Notes: generated by a model from the letters alone, not told the origin. Counted from the stretch's first letter, positions 1-12,116 are shown. The stretch is DNA of 64,000 nt from Macrostomum hystrix (GCA_950097015.1 CATNEN010000007.1:2728001-2792000); one strand, 5' to 3'. Made by a program: numbers and translations.

Positions 1-498
1 CTGGTGCCTGGCGCTGGCGAGGCCAATCCAGACGGGGCCTTCCATCCGTTGGCCGGCCGCCGGCAGCGTCGCGAAGCCGAAGTTCGCGGCCTGCTGGACA
101 AACTGCCGCCGGAGACTATCGCCCCGCCATTGGCTGGCGCTGGCGTCAACGCCATCGACTCCGAGGGCATCGATGAGGCGCTGGCCAGAAAGCGTGCCGC
201 CGTGATGGCACTGCCCTCTGACGAGGCGCGTCTCTTCCAGCCGCGCCGGCGCAGCGGCAAGGCGTCTGGCGAGCTGCAGCGAAAGATTGGCGAGCGGTGG
301 CAGCGCCGCCGCATGGAGCTGCGCCAGTTGTTGAAGTCCAAGAAGCGAGTACTAGCCGAGATCGGCGACGCTGACGCCGAGGTCGAAGGCAAGAAAAAGA
401 GAAGGCAGAAGAGGCACACTCGGCAGAAACAGGCGGGGGAGCTGACTAGACCTTCGACTGGCACTTTTCTGGACCGGCTCATTCCCAAGGCTGATTAA
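1..498 (+). CDS. WDR46: WDR46/UTP7-like nucleolar protein, C-terminal part
   Basis: The open frame enters from the left edge and stops at 496-498, so only the last ~165 residues are present. They begin with VPGAGEANPD, followed by RRQRREAEVRGLLDKLPPETI. This matches the segment after the WD40 propeller in WDR46/UTP7 (BING4 C-terminal domain), where PGAGEPN and RKQR.EWEV..LL.K.P.E.I are conserved. The tail is lysine/arginine rich (KKKRRQKRHTRQKQ) and ends in a conserved-looking FLDRLIPKAD. In other eukaryotes this protein is a scaffold of the small-subunit processome for 18S rRNA maturation in the nucleolus. The propeller exons lie outside the window. An AATAAA at 576-581 would serve as its poly(A) signal. 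The family assignment rests on remembered motifs, not a search. Confidence 0.85.
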   Translation: MVPGAGEANPDGAFHPLAGRRQRREAEVRGLLDKLPPETIAPPLAGAGVNAIDSEGIDEALARKRAAVMALPSDEARLFQPRRRSGKASGELQRKIGERWQRRRMELRQLLKSKKRVLAEIGDADAEVEGKKKRRQKRHTRQKQAGELTRPSTGTFLDRLIPKAD

Positions 499-575
499 AC
501 TGGTTTTATCTTGTTTTTAGTGCTTCAGATCGGTTCTGATCCGATTTCGTCTGCTAACTGGCTTGATCAATGATC

Positions 576-581
576 AATAAA
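576..581 (+). other. Poly(A) signal of the WDR46-like gene
   Basis: AATAAA lies 78 bp after the stop codon at 496-498. It is the first canonical hexamer downstream. Confidence 0.55.
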
Positions 582-3500
582 TTCACGAGATCGCATTTAG
601 CAACAAAAATTAGCTGTCTGTTTGTTTTGGAATTTGAACTGCAAGGAAAAAGACAAAAGTGTTTATTTAACTGTTGATTTAGTCGTCACTTTTCTACGTT
701 AGTTCGTTCATAAGGGTATTTTATGAAACCCGTAAACGGTCGTTCTTTAAACAGCAGCGAGTAGCTCAACCACTCGAGTTGATCTCGCCCTTCTTAAAGT
801 CAGTCACAGGGTAAAAATGAATTGTTGAAATAGCCGATTTCCAATTGTCTGGGGACTCTTGGAAAAGTTGTGTATGCACTCTTCACATGAGTGGAGCGTG
901 TAGTCTTAAGGCGCGAGCAGCGAGCAACTCTTGGCTTAAGTTTTTTTTGAGAAGGTTAAGTTCTTCTCAGGCGAACTCGCCTCAAGAGAACTGCTTCATC
1001 AGTTCCACTCTTGTGGAGGTCAATTTGTGTTCAGGAGGCCTCGGGGACTCGTGAAGAGTGAAAATTTAAATAACTCGGAGCCAGACGGACAGGCATGAGA
1101 TGCTGCTGGTCCTATAGTGCTTGACCAAGTGCTCACAGTGCGGGCTGCTGCTGATCGATACGTGCTAAGTCCAACTGCCAGTCGGGTCTCCTGGATTTCT
1201 CGGATGATGTGACACGCGATACGTGTTGACTAGTTCAGCTGGGACTCAGTTGAATGTGGCTACGCAGAATTAGCAAAGTGTGCTCTCTCTCGCTGTATCG
1301 CCTGCTGCTGTATTTCTTTGCTCAGCGTGTCTCGTCTCGAATGTTTTCATCGCGCTCGCTAACTTCAATTCGTCATTTTCTCGGTCCCGGAGGTTTCCAC
1401 CGCCTCAATAAGTCCAGTGGATGTTTTGTGTCATCTCTCGCATTTCAGTATCACTGCGCACTTTTCTCCTATTTTCGCTCCGAATCCAGGGTTGTAACCA
1501 GCTATTCAGTCCATGGAATAGGCGTCGCCACACCCAAATTCCTACCCCAGCCAGCGCTGATACCTATTTTACAGATAGATGAACTGAAGTAATTATAAAC
1601 CAGTTTCTTCCGAAACCTCAACTCGGTCAGAAGTCAGATTATTTAGCCACTGGTCTACGCTCGTACAATCTGCCCAGCCCCTTAAAATCGGGGCTAGTTG
1701 TGTTTTGTACAGCTCATACACTCGAGCCCACGACTCTTCGTGATTACATCGTTCAAATCAATTAACTCTCTGTGTGCCTGTTTTTCCCCGGTCTGTTCTC
1801 ATTCTCTCAGACACAACATTGTCACCGCCAAGATTTTTTACTATTCAAATCGATGATGCTTCAGGGACACCGGGCTGCAGCTCACAAAAACAGTATTTCT
1901 TATCGCACCGCTCAATAGGTCGCGTGGGAGAATTTCCCAGCTGGCGAAAAACATGTCTTGCGTCTGTCCTTCCACCATTCTCAATCCTCGTTAATTTGTT
2001 TACACTGGATTCGAATACTAGAAGCATCCCCGTTGGCTTTGAGTACAACTGCGCCCTGCGCACCTGATTCAATTAGCCTAAGTGTTGTTTTCTATAGATT
2101 CAATTGATTATTATTCAACCTGGGCAATCAATAGATGGTGTCAGATCCTGATTTCGCCTTCAATTGTACTTTTTAATGTGATGCGATTTGAGGCAGCTTT
2201 GCCAAACGTTGTTCAAATTTTGTCTACCACAGTCAGTCTACTGACTGTCATCTAAAGCGCAGCTTCTGAACATTCAACGGGTATCTTTATCGTTGAAAAT
2301 TAGTTTTAATTTTAAGTTTATTAAATTTGAATATCAGCTACTTGCTTACTCGTCGCATTACCAAAAAGGACATCCCCATTAGTACTGAAAAGAGCTGAAA
2401 AATTGAGTGATGTTGCTACTTGATGACGCTAATGAAGAAAACGCAATGAATATTTAGATTGGTCTTCAAATGTCGCAACACTGTTATAAGCACTGGCTGC
2501 GTCTCCTGTGTGAAATCGGAAATTGTTTTCAAAACAGAAAGGCAATTAAATAAGCTGCGATAAATTTAGGTCGTTATCGGCCTGCCTGTGGTGATTACAC
2601 AGCGCTGTGACGCATTGCTTAATCAAACCACAGGGCTGGGATAAATGTAGGGGTCAGGTCGACTTTGATAAAATGGATGCACCTCTGCCACGGCTCAGCG
2701 ATAACTCTGACAAAAGCTCTCAGCCCTGATAAGCCGCTTTCGGCGGGCGGTCACAATGCGCTAAAAGCATCGCCACTCAAATAGACCCAGCTAATACTGC
2801 ACCCGGCGCTTGAAACCGGACCTCGCCGTCACTGCTGCTGCTGTCGGTACAAGCGGATGAAGCTGGGGGATAAATGGATTAGGGATAATTAGAAAACTGC
2901 TGCAGGCCTCAATACAGTCTCCTGGTCCACAGAGGGGCCCTCGCGTGCACAGCTGCCTCAGCTGATGGCCTGCAAGTTTTTGCAGCCTTGGGGTCGCCCT
3001 TCAGAGTCATGCCAACCTGGCAGTTGACCTTGACGGCATTTTTCAAAGAGACAAATCTGCCTGTATCGATGACCAGCTGGCATATACGCATGTCACCTAA
3101 TAGCAAAAGCCTGTTTCAGTTGTGACTTCGGGGAAGGTTTGAAAAAAATTATTCTACGAGTCGCTTCGGCTTCTGCTGACTTAAAAAAGCCGTTTATAGT
3201 GCATCAAGCAGGCTCTGCTGCACGGTGGCCCAGCGGCAAAGTCAGGAAGGTGAGGCGCTCGCAAATGAAGAAGGAAGGGGAAGCTGCAGCGCACAGCGGG
3301 ATGCGACGTCCCATGCTTCCTGGGGATCTGGGAGCTCGCTATTCCTCCGTTGGGATTGGCGGAAAAATGTTCGAAGTTCTGCAGACATGTATTTCGGCAG
3401 CCGAGTTATCACAATTATCTCCCTCCTTCGTGGTTTTTTTTAAAGTCGGTGAGAATCAGACAGTCGGCAAGTCTTCAGCCTAATGAATGACGTGCAGGAC

Positions 3501-3602
3501 TCGGCTATTTGGAAGGTCTGCTTGGGCTCAGCGCCGCATGATCTTTTTATCTTAAAAATAAAATTGAACTTCAAAATTCAGGTTCTGCTTAGGTGCAGCA
3601 GC
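582..3602. other. Intergenic region, no gene recognised
   Basis: Open frames here (for example 1254-1592 and 1774-2067) are short, have no recognisable motifs and no splice partners. The only structure noticed is a run of GATAA/TTATC motifs at 2559-2888, listed separately. Confidence 0.5.
2559..2888. promoter_or_regulatory. Cluster of eight GATA-type sites
   Basis: GATAA occurs at 2559, 2640, 2667, 2700, 2728, 2869 and 2884, and TTATC at 2574: eight sites in 330 bp. A random sequence of this length would hold about 0.6. Such clusters bind GATA factors in animal enhancers. That function here is inference. Confidence 0.35.
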
Positions 3603-3985
3603 GGGGGTCGGTGGCAGAGCGGTAAACGCGTTTGCCTCTCGCGATTAAGTTCTTAAGATCGATTCCGCAGTGAGGCCACATTCATTTGGGGCGCAGCCGC
3701 AGAGAGAAGTCGTGTGTGCTTTAAATGCAATTTACGCCGAAGTTGAGGGCCAAACTTCAAGGCACAGTGAAAGTGTACACTGCTTGACGACGAGAAAGTC
3801 AGGGCAGATGTACACACCTGCCTGTGTGAGCGTGTGCCTGCGTATAGTAATCTGTGGGCGCATGTGCTCAGGAGTCAGCGAAATGGGCAGAATTGCCTCC
3901 TCGATGGCTGCGGGTCTAGTGTCACCAAATGATGCGTCATTGCCTGCAGCCCTCCTGCAATTATTATTATTCTTATTTTGTGCAG
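3603..3985 (+). mobile_element. SINE family A, full copy
   Basis: The head is tRNA-like: box A GTGGCAGAGCGG and a box-B-like GATCGATTCC are about 45 bp apart, as in Pol III promoters. The body continues through a stretch shared with copies at 59930-60260 (+), 56777-57150 (-) and 62726-63093 (-), including ACACACCTG and CTCAGGAGTCAGC. It ends in an ATT-rich tail. This is not a functional tRNA gene, because no acceptor stem can be closed and the element runs on for ~300 bp. Confidence 0.85.
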
Positions 3986-4371
3986 CAGCATATTGATGAA
4001 TCGATGCATGAATTTATTGAATTGAACTGCATTGACGACATTTCATGACGTCAAGCACTTTGAGCATTCGCCATTTCTCTCTCTCTGTAAGCCTCTCCAC
4101 AGTTGCACCTCAAATGCATGTGACCTCGACATGGATTGGATTCTCAGAACCCTTGATGCGAGAGACAGAGACCCTGGCGACATGGACAAATAACAATGAT
4201 CTTTATAAACCTCTTTAGCAAATCGATATTGGTTCAAAAGTTTATAAACTAACAATACAATCAATATATTAATATTTGTCGAGAATATAGTCGCCGACAT
4301 GATTACGCTCGTACATGATAAAATTTTGTGGGCAGAAAGAATCGTTAAATATCTCGACGACGCCGATGTTT

Positions 4372-5512
4372 TGTGTTTCTGGACTGTGTTTCTGGACTGT
4401 GTTTCTGGACTGTGTTTCTGGACTGTGTTTCTGGACTGTGTTTCTGGACTGTGTTTCTGGACTGTGTTTCTGGACTGTGTTTCTGGACTGTGTTTCTGGA
4501 CTGTGTTTCTGGACTGTGTTTCTGGACTGTGTTTCTGGACTGTGTTTCTGGACTGTGTTTCTGGACTGTGTTTCTGGACTGTGTTTCTGGACTGTGTTTC
4601 TGGACTGTGTTTCTGGACTGTGTTTCTGGACTGTGTTTCTGGACTGTGTTTCTGGACTGTGTTTCTGGACTGTGTTTCTGGACTGTGTTTCTGGACTGTG
4701 TTTCTGGACTGTGTTTCTGGACTGTGTTTCTGGACTGTGTTTCTGGACTGTGTTTCTGGACTGTGTTTCTGGACTGTGTTTCTGGACTGTGTTTCTGGAC
4801 TGTGTTTCATCGGTTTGTGTTTCTGGACTGTGTTTCATCGGTTTGTGTTTCTGGACTGTGTTTCATCGGTTTGTGTTTCTGGACTGTGTTTCATCGGTTT
4901 GTGTTTCTGGACTGTGTTTCATCGGTTTGTGTTTCTGGACTGTGTTTCATCGGTTTGTGTTTCTGGACTGTGTTTCATCGGTTTGTGTTTCTGGACTGTG
5001 TTTCATCGGTTTGTGTTTCTGGACTGTGTTTCATCGGTTTGTGTTTCTGGACTGTGTTTCATCGGTTTGTGTTTCTGGACTGTGTTTCATCGGTTTGTGT
5101 TTCTGGACTGTGTTTCATCGGTTTGTGTTTCTGGACTGTGTTTCATCGGTTTGTGTTTCTGGACTGTGTTTCATCGGTTTGTGTTTCTGGACTGTGTTTC
5201 ATCGGTTTGTGTTTCTGGACTGTGTTTCATCGGTTTGTGTTTCTGGACTGTGTTTCATCGGTTTGTGTTTCTGGACTGTGTTTCATCGGTTTGTGTTTCT
5301 GGACTGTGTTTCATCGGTTTGTGTTTCTGGACTGTGTTTCATCGGTTTGTGTTTCTGGACTGTGTTTCATCGGTTTGTGTTTCTGGACTGTGTTTCATCG
5401 GTTTGTGTTTCTGGACTGTGTTTCATCGGTTTGTGTTTCTGGACTGTGTTTCATCGGTTTGTGTTTCTGGACTGTGTTTCATTGGTTTGTGTTTCTGGAC
5501 TGTGTTTCATCG
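4372..5512. repeat. Minisatellite: 13-bp units turning into 28-bp units
   Basis: Positions 4372-4807 are ~33 head-to-tail copies of a 13-bp unit, TGTGTTTCTGGAC. From ~4795 to 5512 this unit alternates strictly with a 15-bp variant, GTGTTTCATCGGTTT, giving ~25 copies of a 28-bp unit. The last copies carry ATTGG for ATCGG. Neither 13 nor 28 is a multiple of 3, so all frames stay open over long distances; the long apparent proteins here are artefacts. Confidence 0.95.
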
Positions 5513-5559
5513 GATAGAGCGGAAAACGTTAGCCGTGTTCTGCATTTTCATGTCAATTA

Positions 5560-5628
5560 ATTGAATATTTTGGGAGATGCTGAAAAAATATGGGTATTTG
5601 AAACACCCCAACGTCTTTCTACTGTTAA
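5560..5628 (-). mobile_element. Solo end of a CAGTAG/TTAA MITE
   Basis: Read on the minus strand from 5624 it begins CAGTAGAAAGACG, then AAATACCCA at 5586-5600. This is the terminus seen at 16136 in the complete element, and it is flanked by TTAA at 5625-5628. The opposite end was not found, so the copy is truncated, possibly by growth of the adjacent array. Confidence 0.6.
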
Positions 5629-6755
5629 AGAAGAACATTGGCCAGGTACTTATGTGATAAAATGGAGTCGCCTTCATCTGCATCCATCCATCAATAGTTA
5701 ATTATTCTAGCTTGTCAATCATGTATACACATTCCTATTTGCTTTATTTTCTGAATACATCACTAGCTGGATGGGTTCCGAAGCCATTTTATGGTTTTAT
5801 ACAACACCTTGTGCGTCTCAAACTAGGCCCCGTGATCCCATAATCTCCGAGAGCAGATTTGCCACGCGAAAGCCAAATGTGCATAAATCACAAGCTTATT
5901 TTTAGCCAGAGGAATCACGCATTTTTGCATGGCCAAAATTTCCAAGAAGGACGTTGGAATTTAAGCCACAACATTAAAAATAGAATGCGAAAATCACGCA
6001 TTGGATGCATGCCACGATATCCTTTTATGGAAGTTTGACCTTCAACTACGAGAAATCATCGTTGACTAAAACTCACGGACTTTTAATCTCAAATCTCATT
6101 CAGCCGCTATCTGTTGACTAGTTTAACAATGAGCTCGCCATTTTGCCATTTTATTTTGAACTATTGTCGAATTCTAAAAGCTTCTAATTCTAAATGCTTC
6201 GGTTCTGTTATTATTATTTCTGATAACGAAATAACTGCAATTACTTCTTAGAATTTCGAGTTTTCTAAAGTTTTGAAGGCTTAAGAATACATGCGCCCCG
6301 CAAAGTACACGGGTCAGCATTTTCCATTTCCATGCCAGCACTATATAATCACTGATGAGTGAGTGAAAGGAAGGACATGAATGACTATAATTTGTTCGGC
6401 CAAAGTGAGCAGACAGGGCGCCGCAGAGTTGAGACTGGCTCCGCGTCAGTGCCGAATTGACTCCCCGTCTGCTCACGGCACTCTGTCTGCCCTAGCTATT
6501 TGAGTCTTTATCTTCTTGCGCTCAGGATATTGAGTTGCAGACTAAAAGGAGCTGCATGAGCCTGCTTCTGAGCCGGTTATAGGGCGCACTTTTGGTCAGG
6601 CGCCGCGGTTCTAGCGGACTATAAGCTGCGCATGCTGTGTGCGCCTTAAAATATGTGCGGTCACACAGTCTGGTCTGCCAACTAGTATGCATCAGTAAAT
6701 TCACTCAGTAGAGAGCGAACTGATTCAGTTCAAGAGCTCTATAGTGCGTCAAATA
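5629..6755. other. Intergenic, no gene recognised
   Basis: No motif-bearing open frame, splice pattern or RNA gene was noticed here. Confidence 0.4.
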
Positions 6756-7575
6756 GTGCCGATCCCATCCCCTGTCCTTGAGTGGGATCTGCTGACCCAT
6801 CCCCTATCCTTGAGTGGGATCTGCCGATCCCATCCCCTGTCCTTGAGTGGGATCTGCCGATCCCATCCCCTGTCCTTGAGTGGGATCTGCTGACCCATCC
6901 CCTATCCTTGAGTGGGATCTGCCGATCCCATCCCCTGTCCTTGAGTGGGATCTGCCGATCCCATCCCCTGTCCTTGAGTGGGATCTGCTGACCCATCCCC
7001 TATCCTTGAGTGGGATCTGCCGATCCCATCCCCTGTCCTTGAGTGGGATCTGCTGACCCATCCCCTATCCTTGAGTGGGATCTGCCGATCCCATCCCCTG
7101 TCCTTGAGTGGGATCTGCTGACCCATCCCCTGTCCTTGAGTGGGATCTGCTGACCCATCCCCTGTCCTTGAGTGGGATCTGCTGACCCATCCCCTATCCT
7201 TGAGTGGGATCTGCCGATCCCATCCCCTTTCCTTGAGTGGGATCTGCTGACCCATCCCCTATCCTTGAGTGGGATCTGCCGATCCCATCCCCTATCCTTG
7301 AGTGGGATCTGCTGACCCATCCCCTATCCTTGAGTGGGATCTGCCGATCCCATCCCCTGTCCTTGAGTGGGATCTGCCGATCCCATCCCCTGTCCTTGAG
7401 TGGGATCTGCCGATACCATCCCCTGTCCTTGAGTGGGATCTGCCGATACCATCCCCTATCCTTAAGTGGGATCTGCCGATCCCATCCCCTGTCCTTGAGT
7501 GGGATCTGCCGATACCGTCCTCTGTCCTTGAGTGGGATCTGCTTACCCATCCCCTGTCCTTGAGTGGGATCTACC
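6756..7575. repeat. Minisatellite, ~32-33 bp unit
   Basis: About 25 head-to-tail units share the core CCTTGAGTGGGATCTGC. Two main variants, CCGATCCCATCCCC (33 bp) and TGACCCATCCCC (32 bp), are interspersed. The one-base length difference shifts frame between units, so the apparent repeat proteins on both strands are not genes. Confidence 0.95.
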
Positions 7576-8204
7576 TTTCCACTGCCTTGCAACATTTCCT
7601 CTCTGCTATCATCGCTCGCCAATACTTCACTGTGTTATTTTACATGCGCCCTCAGCAGGGTCCGCCGATTTCAATGGCAAGGCCGCAGCGCTGCCCCATC
7701 TTTGTCTTTGCTCATCCCCCCAGAAAGCGCTTTTTTTCTCCCTGAACGGCCCGCAGTTTCATCGAAATTGCAGCATTCCGCCGGCACTGCCCACCTCCGC
7801 CTCTCTAATTTCTCTCCCGACAGTCATCCGTTCCGCTTTGCCGCTCCGTTCAAAAAGACAGCCGGCAAATCCTTCCTGCCTGCAGCGCCAAAAGAACCGC
7901 CCACACAAATTTCCTGCCCGACGACACGCCAGACCCCCTCCCCAATGGGCCAAGTCCTTATGCCCAGTGTTTTTCGCCAGTGTGTCTGCCCCGGCCAATG
8001 CGCTGGGCCTATCAACGGAGAACGGACTCAGGATGAGGCACATCATTTGAGACCCTGGCTCCGCTGCTGCTTCTGCCAGCCACGCCAAAACTCTTGTGTC
8101 TTTAAAAAAGCTTATCTTCAAAAACAACCAGCAGAACTGAAACACAAGCGCGTCGACAAGACACTCAAGTTGCCTGCTCGCTGTGAGTCAATCTTGCTAT
8201 AATC
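7576..8204. other. GC-rich unique spacer between two arrays
   Basis: Overlapping open frames occur on both strands (for example 7564-8202 and 7759-8145), but none shows a recognisable motif or a consistent exon structure. No gene is called. Confidence 0.4.
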
Positions 8205-10335
8205 TACTTGATGTGACTGCTAATCTATTCCGTGTAATCTAACAGGTCGATTGGATTGCTAATCTATTCCATGTTATATTATGTGTAGAATGGATTGCTA
8301 ATCTGTTCCATGTTATCTTATGGGTAGAATGGATTGCTAATCTATTTTTTTAATCTTATGGTAGAATGGATTGCTAATCTATTCCATGTTATCTTTCCGG
8401 TAGAAAGGATTGATAATCTATATCGTGTTATCTAACGGGTAGAATGGATTGCTAATCTATTCCATGTTATCTAACGGGTAGAATGGATTGCTAATCTATA
8501 TCGTGTTATCTAACGGGTAGAATGGATTGCTAATCTATATCGTGTTATCTAAAGGGTAGAATGGATTGCTAATCTATTCCATGTTATCTAACGGGTAGAA
8601 TGGATTGCTAATCTATATCGTGTTATCTAACGGGTAGAATGGATTGCTAATCTATTTCGTGTTATCTAACGGGTAGAATGGATTGCTAATCTATTCCATG
8701 TTATCTTATGTGTAGAATGGATTTCTAATCTATTCCATGTTATCTTTCCGGTAGAAAGGATTGATAATCTATTCCATGTTATCCTATGTGTAGAATGGAT
8801 TGCTAATCTATTTCGTGTTATCTAACGGTTAGAATGGATTGCTAATCTATTTTGTGTTATCTAACGGGTAGAATGGATTGCTAATCTATTCCATGTTATC
8901 TTTCCGGTAGAAAGGATTGATAATCTATTCCATGTTATCCCATGTGTAGAATGGATTGCAAATCTATTTCGTGTTATCTAACGGGTAGAATGGATTGCTA
9001 ATCTATATCGTGTTATCTAACGGGTAGAATGGATTGCTAATCTATTTCGTGTTATCTAACGGGTAGAATGGATTGCTAATCTATTTCGTGTTATCTAACG
9101 GGTAGAATGGATTGCTAATCTATTCCATGTTATCTTATGTGTAGAATGGATTGCTAATCTATTTCGTGTTATCTAACGGGTAGAATGGATTGCTAATCTA
9201 TTTCGTGTTATCTAAAGGGTAGAATGGATTGCTAATCTATTCCATGTTATCTAACGGGTAGAATGGATTGCTAATCTATATCGTGTTATCTAACGGGTAG
9301 AATGGATTGCTAATCTATTTCGTGTTATCTAACGGGTAGAATGGATTGCTAATCTATTCCATGTTATCTAACGGGTAGAATGGATTTCTAATCTATTCCA
9401 TGTTATCTTTCCGGTAGAAAGGATTGATAATCTATTCCATGTTATCCTATGTGTAGAATGGATTGCTAATCTATTTCGTGTTATCTAACGGTTAGAATGG
9501 ATTGCTAATCTATTTTGTGTTATCTAACGGGTAGAATGGATTGCTAATCTATTCCATGTTATCTTTCCGGTAGAAAGGATTGATAATCTATTCCATGTTA
9601 TCCCATGTGTAGAATGGATTGCAAATCTATTTCGTGTTATCTAACGGGTAGAATGGATTGCTAATCTATATCGTGTTATCTAACGGGTAGAATGGATTGC
9701 TAATCTATTTCGTGTTATCTAACGGGTAGAATGGATTGCTAATCTATTTCGTGTTATCTAACGGGTAGAATGGATTGCTAATCTATTCCATGTTATCTTA
9801 TGTGTAGAATGGATTGCTAATCTATTTTGTGTTATCTAACGGGTAGAATGGATTTCTAATCTATTCCATGTTATCTTTCCGGTAGAAAGGATTGATAATC
9901 TATTCCATGTTATCCTATGTGTAGAATGGATTGCTAATCTATTTCGTGTTATCTAACGGTTAGAATGGATTGCTAATCTATTTTGTGTTATCTAACGGGT
10001 AGAATGGATTGCTAATCTATTCCATGTTATCTTTCCGGTAGAAAGGATTGATAATCTATTCCATGTTATCCCATGTGTAGAATGGATTGCAAATCTATTT
10101 CGTGTTATCTAACGGGTAGAATGGATTGCTAATCTATATCGTGTTATCTAACGGGTAGAATGGATTGCTAATCTATTTCGTGTTATCTAACGGGTAGAAT
10201 GGATTGCTAATCTATTTCGTGTTATCTAACGGGTAGAATGGATTGCTAATCTATTCCATGTTATCTTATGTGTAGAATGGATTGCTAATCTATTTCGTGT
10301 TATCTAACGGGTAGAATGGATTGCTTATCTATGCC
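8205..10335. repeat. Minisatellite, 39-bp unit with higher-order structure
   Basis: There are about 54 units with the core GGATTGCTAATCTATT. Marker variants (TTTCCGGTAGAAAGG, GGATTGCAAATC) recur in the same order near 8746/8938, 9410/9601 and 9877/10070. Multi-unit blocks of ~12 units (about 467 bp) and ~17 units have therefore been duplicated. Units abut with no spacers, which excludes a CRISPR. Confidence 0.95.
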
Positions 10336-10632
10336 ATCCGTTTCTAGTAAAAGAAAAAAACACAGCATAAACATTTTCTGTTTGGTTGTCACTTTTTCCA
10401 TATTCATAACGGCAGTAGCAGGTGCTAATTCCCCAGCCAGCCTAAAACAGCATTCAGCGAATGGCGCCGTAGAACTAGTCAATTAGCAAATCAGTTTGGC
10501 GTAGGCCAAGTGTCCGGACTGGAAAACGGATTGCATTTTGTTAAAATCTATGTTTCTCACCTCTTGTTTTCAGGACACAAAAAATTGCAAATAAAAAGTG
10601 TACGCAGAATTTTAAGAGGTATAGAACGTTTT

Positions 10633-10633
<1 letters not shown>

Positions 10634-10711
<78 letters not shown>

Positions 10712-10781
10712 TGATAGATTGATTGATTGATAGATCTATACTCTGGTTCTGGTTATCTAGCTTTTTATCTATCTATCTATC

Positions 10782-10838
<57 letters not shown>

Positions 10839-10862
10839 TGATTGATTGATTGATTGATTGAT
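10634..10862. repeat. GATA/TATC microsatellite with palindromic junction
   Basis: (GATA)n at 10634-10712 and a GATT run are followed by unique CTATACTCTGGTTCTGG. A TATC run then flips into GATA at about 10768-10840, forming a perfect inverted repeat. The GATT run plus the unique segment then occurs a second time. The whole is a duplicated module of roughly 120 bp with a cruciform-capable centre. Confidence 0.9.
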
Positions 10863-12116
10863 ACATCTATACTCTGGTTCTGGTTCTCCGAGCGAAAGCA
10901 GAAATCCGGGAAACTTTTATACAGAAAATGTTTTTTCTTTTCTTCCACTTCGCCAAGAATGAAGGAGGCTGGGTGTGTGAGTTTGTGGGGCTTCAGTCGC
11001 GGGTCGTTTCATTTATTTTTGTCAATCCGGTACTTTTCAGCTTTCTGTAAAGCTTTTGAAATTGTGAGTCGCTCACGCCTGCGATGCGCGAGTCAACATG
11101 TCCGCGCGAGGAAAAGTGCAGAGCAGCTGCAGTCAGGCTTCGCCCTGTCCAGTTCTCCGTCATTGCTTTCCCACACGCTGATTTTACCGCTTATTATAGA
11201 ATCTAGAATCCTTTATTAGCGTATGTGAACCACTTGTTGTTATAATTAAAGTAATTTTCACGTCTGTGATTTGGGGTTGATGAGCTCTTCATAAATTTTT
11301 ACTAATCTCCTAAATGTTAATTAGGCAAATTGATCCACATGCAGCTAACTAATGAGATACCTGTCCAGGGGACAATGTTAGCGAACATGTGTGTGTGCGG
11401 TAGGTTGTCCCTGGAGACAGACCTGTCTGCCATATTGATCCTCACTTCAGATCCCCTATAACAATATTAGTATTTCCGCTAACGCGCTCCCACAAATCAC
11501 AATAATGGGGCGCTGGGTTAGTCTGCCATCTCCCATTATTCATTTCCCGTTTGGCGAGTGCCGAAATTAAGGACTGGGCCAAGGCCGGCTTAAATTTGGC
11601 TCAGAGCTCTTGCTCACCTGAGCACTGAAATGACTGATTATTGCGCTTGTGTGCAAACCGATCTGTCTGCTCAGCAGCCTGTTATAGGTGAGACACTGGG
11701 AATCCTCGTGTTTACACGCCGGCTATGCTCAAATCCCATAAATCAAAATCGCTTCCTAATGATTCCCATTTGAGAATTTGACCTTGATGCAGCTTGAATC
11801 CCCAGAAATTGCTAATCATTTTACGTTATTTATTTGGCTCAGTCAACTGGCAAGCTGTGTGCGTCCAGTAAAATTATTGTTTTTATGCACTTTATATAGC
11901 TGTGTAAGTTCCCATTGTTATTTTAATTCCCTGCCTCTTATTTTTGATGGAGCAAAAAAAAGTGAACTTGTCATGCCTTTCAATGTTTGCCTCAATCTGA
12001 AAGTTGAGCACTTCAAGGCCAGTCAGAGTCATCTGAATTTAATTCTAAAATGAATCAACTCTACCAGGCCAATCATCTCCCATTGCTCAACAGGTAAATG
12101 CACAGTTGCACAAGTC
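10863..12116. other. Upstream region of the GPCR gene
   Basis: No coding region was recognised. An imperfect hairpin (arms 11361-11375 and 11405-11420) lies within it. No clear TATA box or splice acceptor before the start codon at 12117 could be assigned. Confidence 0.35.

Noticed and set aside
3603-3680. tRNA gene candidate with box A and box B
   Set aside because: No cloverleaf acceptor stem could be closed, and the sequence continues into a body shared by several dispersed copies; it is a SINE head.
4299-5564. Long open frames (up to 421 residues, both strands) of repeating Cys/Phe/Trp/Val motifs
   Set aside because: They are open only because the 13/28-bp array is free of stops in several frames at once; overlapping frames on both strands are equally long.
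7532-8202. Overlapping open frames of 128-212 residues between two arrays
   Set aside because: No recognisable motif, frames overlap on both strands, and composition (GC-rich) is enough to explain the lack of stops.
8205-10335. Regular 39-bp repeats that could suggest a CRISPR array
   Set aside because: Units abut directly with no unique spacers, variants form higher-order blocks, and the genome is eukaryotic.
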